Shown here piece by piece: positions 4,542-8,831 of a stretch of DNA of 8,831 nt. The position numbers were made by a program, and so were the translations under genes. The notes under the pieces were generated by a model. That model saw nothing but the letters and a program-made list of their open reading frames with translations. It had not been told where the DNA came from and did no database searches. Within the stretch, counting starts at the first letter, position 1. Every line of letters starts with the position of its first letter. The stretch is from Patescibacteria group bacterium (GTDB lineage Bacteria; Patescibacteriota; Minisyncoccia; Phycocordibacterales; CAIRYW01), in contig JAUPVJ010000062.1 in NCBI GenBank assembly GCA_030917145.1, forward strand, positions 1 to 8,831. The letters are read 5' to 3'.

Positions 4542-6230
4542 TTATCCCAGTCTCCCCGTCACCACATCGTCAAATTTTCTTTCAGGGTCGCTATGGATCG
4601 GGTCAAGCTCAATTGAAAATGAGGCACCTTTTCCTTTTCCAGCAGACTCTGCCCATATCTTTCCTCTGTGAGCTTCGATCATTTTCTTTGCAATATAAAG
4701 TCCAAGTCCTGTTCCCATGATGTTTGTTTTTGAAGCGTCAGACTCTCGTACAAATCGTTCGAAAAGTTTAGACATTGTTTCAGGAGCAATTCCCACTCCA
4801 GTGTCGCTTACTTTAAATTGAAGTTTGTTGAGGGGTGTTCTTTGGACAATCACTTTTATCTCTCCTTCTTTTGTGTACTTTAGAGAGTTGTCGATCAGGT
4901 TTGAAATCACCTGCTTGATCTTACCCATGTCAGCTCGGATTTGGTAATCTTTTGTTTTGTCGTAGCTAAATGAGAATTTAATTTTCTTTTCAGCTTCGAT
5001 AGAAGGAGCAAGTTCTTTTGTGACATTTTCTACAAGCTCAGCAAAATCAAAATCAGCAAAGTCGTATTTCATCTTTCCTTGATCGATTCGAGACACGTCT
5101 AGATAATCTCCCACAATCACCACAAGCGCTTGTGTAGATCGGAAAACTGTCTCGAGTGCATCACGAACTTCTTTCTTTAGTTCACCAAAATCTCCTTCTA
5201 AAATCAAATATGTGTAGCCTTTGATCGCTGCCAGTGGGCCTCGAAGTTGGTGACTTGCCTATGACAAAAATTCCGATTTTTGCTGGTCGAGTTCTTTTAG
5301 CCGTTCGTTAGAAGTTTGAAGAGTTTTTGTAAGTTCTTCAAGCTTTTTTTTGTTTTCCATCTCGTTCTTAATGCTCTTGTTTAAGAAGTACGCTAAGAAG
5401 AAGGATATAAAAAGAGTAAATAGGTTCAATGTAAGATCAGTGGTGTTTTTGAGAAAGAAAAGTTGAGAAGCAATCATGATCACCAAGATAAATCCAAGTA
5501 ACTGCTGATTCCAACTTTTTAGGTTAAAAGTCCCAAGTTGAGTAGTCGTAAGCATGATCATGAGCTGGAAGATAGGTAAAGCAAAAAGTCCATAAAGAGA
5601 AATTTCATATATATCAAATTGAGTTGCCCAGTATTCGGTCGTAGCGAAAATAGCTAGAAATGCGATTAGGGACGAGCAAATTATGATCGTCGCCTTTTTC
5701 CTTTGGCTATCAAAAGTGTGCCAAGCTCGAAAAGCTGTTCCCGCAATCATAATTAGAGAAATTCCCTCTACAAAGATTTTATAGTTTGTAAGAAGGGTGT
5801 TTTCTACAGATTCACAGAACGGTTGAAAGAAGCCTGTGATTGCTCCTCCTTTTAGTACAATGAATAGCGCTGGTAGCGTAAGGGCAAGCATGAACAGTTT
5901 TTTCTTGATTGTTACACGACCCGTTGCGTAAATATCAAAGAAAAAAACAGCCGACAAGAAAGCGACGATGTTTATAAAGTCTAGAGTTTGCCACGCTGTG
6001 TTTACAAGATCATAATCATTTGAAACCCACGGAATTAAGTCTCCTATAAGCCAAAGATTGAACATTAGTACAAAAGTAAAAAAGCTCCCAGTCAGGGCTG
6101 TTATTTTATTTTTTGAAATTACAAATAGAGCAATGCAAAATCCAATAGCAAACGGAACAAGGTGAGCATAGTAAGCAATTGGTCTTACTTCCTGAGCTGT
6201 GAGTTGGCATGTATTTATAATATCAATCAT
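4542..6230 (-). pseudogene. Membrane sensor histidine kinase with in-frame amber stop
   Basis: One frame of 562 codons broken by a single TAG (5259-5261). Residues 1-290 hold about nine hydrophobic segments, like the multi-pass sensor modules at the start of many Patescibacteria kinases. Residues about 290-322 are a Lys/Glu-rich coiled coil. The H-box then reads S-E-F-L-S-stop-A-S-H-Q-L-R-G-P-L-A, with the phospho-accepting His at 5250-5252 (residue 327). The ATPase part is complete: N-box N-L-I-D-N-S-L-K-Y-T, G1 D-T-G-V-G-I-A, F-box L-F-E-R-F, G2 G-T-G-L-G-L-Y-I-A. Kinases of this type usually have Leu, Ile or Met at the TAG site, and TTG to TAG is a single change. The start at 6230 follows the previous stop by 9 bases with a GAGA-like ribosome site. 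No response regulator is nearby. It may be a fresh pseudogene, a sequencing error or a read-through gene. Confidence 0.85.
5259..5261 (-). other. In-frame TAG inside the kinase H-box
   Basis: The codons around it on the minus strand are TTG TCA TAG GCA AGT CAC. Frame and motif continue perfectly on both sides. No ATG, GTG or TTG lies between the TAG and the CAC histidine codon, so reinitiation cannot give a product with the phosphorylation site. Confidence 0.9.
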
Positions 6231-6239
6231 TTTGTCTCT

Positions 6240-7097
6240 TTAATTGTATTGTGACAGTTGGTTTTTAACAAGTTCATAGCTCTTTGTGTTATGGCAATGC
6301 CAAAATAAATTCCCTTCAATATCGGTCGGTTCAAGAGCTACGATGATTGGTCGCACACCAAAAATATTTTTAATTGATCGAAAAGACGGTAAAAATACTT
6401 TTTCTATAAAATCTTTCTCTTCTTTGTCTTCAAGCATAAAATTTTCAAATAAAATATTGTTTTTTATGAAAAGAGATAAAAAAGGTGGATAATATTTTTC
6501 CGCATTCCCTCCTGATTTTTTCAGCCAACTTGAGGCATCATAAAACATTTGCTCGTTCGTGTGTGAATAGTTTGTTTTAAATAAATTGTGATGAAAATCT
6601 ACCAATGTCTCACCCCAGACAGTCTTAATTAAGTTTAATGGTTTTCCATCTTCTGGTACAAAGTTGATTATATTTTTATACCCAATAATTTCTGTGCTAT
6701 TTTTTCCAAAACCAAAATGAAAAGGAATCTTTCCGTAAAATTTTTTCATTTCATTTTTGGGTACAAATTTGTCTTGCAGGTATTCAAAAAAAACTGGATT
6801 TAAACCTAAGGAATCAGCGGCGATCAGGAATCTGGATATTTCAAAATTTGGAGTTGCAATTTGTCGAAAAATTACAACATTTTTTGAATCATTAGATAAT
6901 ATTTCTGGTTTTCCAATTTCTCCTAAATAATCATTTATCTTTTTATCTAATTCCCTATCGTTTTCTCTTTTTGAGAGTTCGTGCACAGCCTCTTCTATTG
7001 TCATGTACACTTCTTTTTCAAATTCTGCACGATTTATCGGAGCAGAATCTTTTTGAGTGCTTGCTAAAAAAGTTTGTTCTATTGTGCTTCCTGACAT
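6240..7097 (-). CDS. Uncharacterised 285-residue protein
   Basis: I do not recognise this family. The protein looks soluble, with no signal peptide or membrane segment. It is acidic/Lys-rich in its first ~80 residues (helical E/K/R runs) and richer in aromatics later, with D-F-H-H-N, K-Y-Y-P-P-F-L-S-L-F and a C-terminal A-L-E-P-T-D-I-E-G-N-L-F-W-H-C-H. The His/Cys-rich tail might bind metal, which is a guess. The ATG at 7097 is chosen over a TTG ten codons upstream: it overlaps the preceding gene by 19 bases, a typical coupled arrangement. A further ATG about 30 codons downstream is possible. It ends 9 bases before the histidine kinase, so a shared transcript and a link to that sensor are plausible. 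Confidence 0.75.
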   Translation of the reverse strand: MSGSTIEQTFLASTQKDSAPINRAEFEKEVYMTIEEAVHELSKRENDRELDKKINDYLGEIGKPEILSNDSKNVVIFRQIATPNFEISRFLIAADSLGLNPVFFEYLQDKFVPKNEMKKFYGKIPFHFGFGKNSTEIIGYKNIINFVPEDGKPLNLIKTVWGETLVDFHHNLFKTNYSHTNEQMFYDASSWLKKSGGNAEKYYPPFLSLFIKNNILFENFMLEDKEEKDFIEKVFLPSFRSIKNIFGVRPIIVALEPTDIEGNLFWHCHNTKSYELVKNQLSQYN

Positions 7098-7381
7098 ATA
7101 TCTGTTTGTTTGCAAAGTTCTGTGCAATCTTCGTTTTCACAGAGTTCAAAATCTTTCGCGGAAATTGAATATTCTTTGTAATGCTCTAAACCATTCGGGG
7201 GACACTCTTCTGTCTCGCAGTTTCGGCTTAAACACCCTTCTTCTCCCTCTTCACAACTTACCTCTACAAAAAAGTCATAATTTTTAGTTATGTAAAATTT
7301 ATTTATACTCACAAAAATCGCCACAGCGATCATTAGCAATGAAAAAAAGAAAAATACCTTATCTGAAAAAACTTTTTGCAT
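7079..7381 (-). CDS. Small membrane-anchored Cys-rich protein
   Basis: 100 residues. One hydrophobic segment (about 9-26, V-F-F-F-F-S-L-L-M-I-A-V) after a short basic N-terminus is followed by an acidic domain with eight cysteines (residues 43, 50, 55, 60, 81, 86, 90, 96). If the anchor is N-in, the Cys domain is outside, where an even number of cysteines suits disulfides. C-E-T-E-E-C-P-P-N-G is a recognisable block, and I believe similar small proteins occur in Parcubacteria, but I know no function. It is first in the set running into the unknown protein and the histidine kinase, with a TATAAT box about 40 bases upstream. It ends in TAG within the start region of the next gene. Confidence 0.75.
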   Translation of the reverse strand: MQKVFSDKVFFFFSLLMIAVAIFVSINKFYITKNYDFFVEVSCEEGEEGCLSRNCETEECPPNGLEHYKEYSISAKDFELCENEDCTELCKQTDICQEAQ

Positions 7382-7420
7382 TTGTTTTATTAAAATTTAC
7401 CTCTTTAGGTTTACCTTTTT

Positions 7421-7449
7421 ATTATAGTACAACTTCCCTTTTTGTTGAA
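7421..7449 (-). promoter_or_regulatory. Promoter of the Cys-rich/kinase gene set
   Basis: A perfect TATAAT on the minus strand (7421-7426) has TTCAAC 17 bases upstream as a weak -35. The predicted start near 7414 gives a leader of roughly 33 bases before the ATG at 7381. AAGAGG in the leader is too far from the start for a normal ribosome site. Confidence 0.55.
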
Positions 7450-7475
7450 ATCCGTTTAAGGATAAATTAAAGAGC

Positions 7476-7625
7476 AAAACAATCGTGACTGTTCCCTATT
7501 TACTACCATTTGCACGATTAATGACATGGTAGATTTGGTCTTTTATATCAATACGTGCGAGACGAGGCATGTATTTATTATTTCACTAAATGTTTTCGGA
7601 AACAATCGTGACTGTCCCCATTTAC
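7476..7625 (-). mobile_element. Mini-element from a REP-associated tyrosine transposase
   Basis: About 150 bp bounded by two direct repeats. On the minus strand they read GTAAATGGGGACAGTCACGA followed by TTGTTTC (7599-7625), and GTAAATAGGGAACAGTCACG followed by ATTGTTTT (7476-7503). GGGGACAGTCAC-type ends are, to my knowledge, typical of RAYT (Y1/IS200-like) transposase loci. Between them lies the first ~22 codons of such a transposase, then an internal deletion joining it to the right end. It lacks the catalytic region and cannot move itself; a full-length relative could perhaps move it. Confidence 0.7.
7496..7570 (-). pseudogene. RAYT / Y1 transposase N-terminal remnant
   Basis: 24 codons from an ATG to a TAG. 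The peptide starts M-P-R-L-A-R-I-D-I-K-D-Q-I-Y-H-V-I-N-R-A-N-G, the characteristic start of REP-associated tyrosine transposases (Y1_Tnp), whose full length is around 200 residues or more. After N-G the sequence runs into the right terminal repeat and stops. The HUH motif and catalytic Tyr are absent. Confidence 0.8.
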
Positions 7626-7647
7626 CCCATTTAAACTATTTACTTAT

Positions 7648-8076
7648 TTATTTTTCAAACCAGCCAATTATTTGATCTTTTTTTATAATCTGATCAGAAA
7701 ATTTATCACATGTTTTATGGTATTTATCCCACTCGGCTCCTTTACGATAAGACACCGAACTTTCTGTGGTATACTCATGATTTTCTATGTATTCTAAATA
7801 TTTACTATGTAACAGTTCCTCATTATCTAATTGTTCTTTAGAAAGTTGAATTAGTAAAAAGGGTCTTTTTTTATTCAATGAATTGCCTTCTATTGTTAAG
7901 AAATAATATTTATTCTTATTGTATTCACATAAACCTTCAATTGGTCCATCGTATATTTCGTTTGAATATAAGATTAAGATTTCTTCCTCAGGTATTTTTT
8001 GGTTTTTATTAACCATTTCGTTAATATTTATATTTTTATCTAACACGTATTCAATTTTATGTTTTTCTTGGTGCAT
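7648..8076 (-). CDS. Candidate immunity protein for the Rhs toxin
   Basis: 142 residues, soluble, rich in Glu, Lys, Asn and Tyr, with no signal peptide or membrane segment. It begins 5 bases after the stop of the Rhs toxin gene on the same strand, the standard place for the cognate immunity gene, which protects the producer by binding the toxin in the cytoplasm. Visible blocks are Y-D-G-P-I-E-G-L-C-E-Y and K-Y-Y-F-L-T, a beta-rich pattern often seen in small immunity-like proteins; I cannot name the family. The start at 8076 is the first ATG in frame, with no Shine-Dalgarno, so translation may be coupled to the toxin gene. The assignment rests on position. Confidence 0.7.
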   Translation of the reverse strand: MHQEKHKIEYVLDKNININEMVNKNQKIPEEEILILYSNEIYDGPIEGLCEYNKNKYYFLTIEGNSLNKKRPFLLIQLSKEQLDNEELLHSKYLEYIENHEYTTESSVSYRKGAEWDKYHKTCDKFSDQIIKKDQIIGWFEK

Positions 8077-8081
8077 AAATG

Positions 8082-8831
8082 TTATCTACTTTTTATTTTT
8101 TTTATTCTATCATTCATTTTATTAATTAAAGATTCAAATTTTTTAGTAGACATTTTATATGAAGGAGTTATCACGAAATGGCCAGGATCTTTTCCAGATT
8201 GAACCATCCTTAATCCTTTAGGTAAGGAAAGAATTTGTTTTGGTCCACCATGTTGAAGTACATGCTTATTATTTGGGTTTATATTAACTGAGAGTCCCTC
8301 TAGATTTTTTGATAAAGATGGATCAATCACGTTACCTTTCAAGGTGTTTTTAAATTGTGTTTTATCAAAAAATAAATCGCCCCCTCTAAAAACAGGCACT
8401 AACTCATCCCCATATTTTACTAAAGTATTATTGATAATTTTCCCTGTCGCTTTAGCTTCGCCAACTGGACTTGCAAATAGCGCAACAGCTAATGCTTTAC
8501 TAGGTAAACTAACGTTCGGATCAGCTACGGTCTTTACTGTATCATATGTGTCATATGCCTCTAATGCAACTATTGCTGCCATTACAAGAAAGGGTATAAA
8601 AGCAATTTCTCCCTCTGAATCTTCATACTTTACCGGATTATTTAACGCATACGAATAGGAATTTAATGCTTGAGGGTTCGCTAAATGGTGCTCCAGTTTT
8701 ATATTATATCTCTTTTCAAACGTACTAGCACCTATATCTAAGAAAGCAGGATCTTGAGAAATAAATTGCCCACTCTTACTGTTGTAATATCGTGCATTTA
8801 GGTAATTCAATCCCGTACTATCATCAAACTC
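8082..8831 (-). CDS. Rhs polymorphic toxin, C-terminal part (partial)
   Basis: Open at the right edge; 249 residues visible. The frame enters from outside as E-F-D-D-S-T-G-L-N-Y-L-N-A-R-Y-Y, the conserved end of the Rhs repeat-associated core, continued by G-Q-F-I-S-Q-D-P and, around residue 64, N-N-P-V-K-Y-E-D-S-E-G. In the family this core closes a YD-repeat shell that carries a toxic C-terminal domain into rival cells. After the core comes a hydrophobic/Ala-rich stretch (about 76-125), then a variable tip of ~110 residues with V-F-R-G-G, E-G-L-S-V-N-I-N-P and D-P-G-H-F-V-I-T-P. I do not recognise the tip as a named toxin. R-G-G followed by S-V is faintly like ADP-ribosyltransferase folds, but I would not rely on it. 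The immunity candidate follows at once. Confidence 0.9.
   Translation of the reverse strand, partial: EFDDSTGLNYLNARYYNSKSGQFISQDPAFLDIGASTFEKRYNIKLEHHLANPQALNSYSYALNNPVKYEDSEGEIAFIPFLVMAAIVALEAYDTYDTVKTVADPNVSLPSKALAVALFASPVGEAKATGKIINNTLVKYGDELVPVFRGGDLFFDKTQFKNTLKGNVIDPSLSKNLEGLSVNINPNNKHVLQHGGPKQILSLPKGLRMVQSGKDPGHFVITPSYKMSTKKFESLINKMNDRIKKIKSR

Noticed and set aside
4542..5207. A separate kinase starting at the TTG at 5207
   Set aside because: That TTG is the Leu codon in the middle of the H-box helix. A product from there would lack the His, and the frame continues upstream to the TAG. It is one interrupted gene.
5259..5261. General reassignment of TAG to an amino acid
   Set aside because: The cytochrome b5 gene, the Cys-rich protein gene and the transposase remnant all end in TAG at sensible places.
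8344..8658. A 104-codon plus-strand frame within the Rhs gene
   Set aside because: It is the reverse shadow of the Rhs toxin frame, which has recognisable core motifs.
1..8831. CRISPR arrays, rRNA or tRNA genes
   Set aside because: No regularly spaced repeats, rRNA segments or foldable tRNA were seen.

Overview
The window reads like part of a small, AT-rich bacterial genome of the Patescibacteria/CPR type, probably the Parcubacteria side. This is inferred from gene style: short proteins, few Shine-Dalgarno sites, a multi-pass sensor kinase of a kind common there, and a small Cys-rich membrane protein. No marker gene fixes the lineage. The genetic code looks standard: UGG encodes Trp, and UAA, UAG and UGA all end genes.

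Layout. 1-560 has no confident gene. It holds two tandem copies of a complex module: a minus-strand terminator hairpin, a variable middle, a perfect DnaA box and an AGCT-rich repeat. A lone plus-strand gene follows (583-1245). It encodes an exported protein with a PEP-CTERM-like tail, has about 50% GC in sampled lines, and is preceded by a promoter-like site and two similar leader hairpins. At ~1358-1588 I infer an undescribed structured RNA on the plus strand: three helices forming a three-way junction, ending in a perfect 28-bp palindrome plus a T-run.

From 1586 to the right edge every gene is on the minus strand. Read in transcription order (right to left) they are: (i) the C-terminal end of an Rhs polymorphic toxin, cut by the window edge, and, 5 nt later, a candidate immunity gene; (ii) a ~150-bp remnant of a REP-associated (Y1/IS200-like) transposase between two direct terminal repeats; (iii) a set led by a TATAAT promoter: Cys-rich membrane protein, unknown 285-aa protein, and a membrane histidine kinase; (iv) trpS, bracketed by two near-identical 37-bp AGCT-rich direct repeats; (v) a close-packed set of SAM methyltransferase, membrane-anchored cytochrome b5 and TspO-family protein, which suggests a haem/tetrapyrrole or redox theme.

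The most striking coding feature is the histidine kinase. Its frame is intact over 562 codons except for one amber codon, two residues before the phospho-accepting histidine. No start codon lies between that stop and the histidine, so only read-through or a sequence correction could give an active kinase. The other main leads are the structured RNA, the mini-transposon remnant, the Rhs toxin tip and the twin DnaA-box modules.
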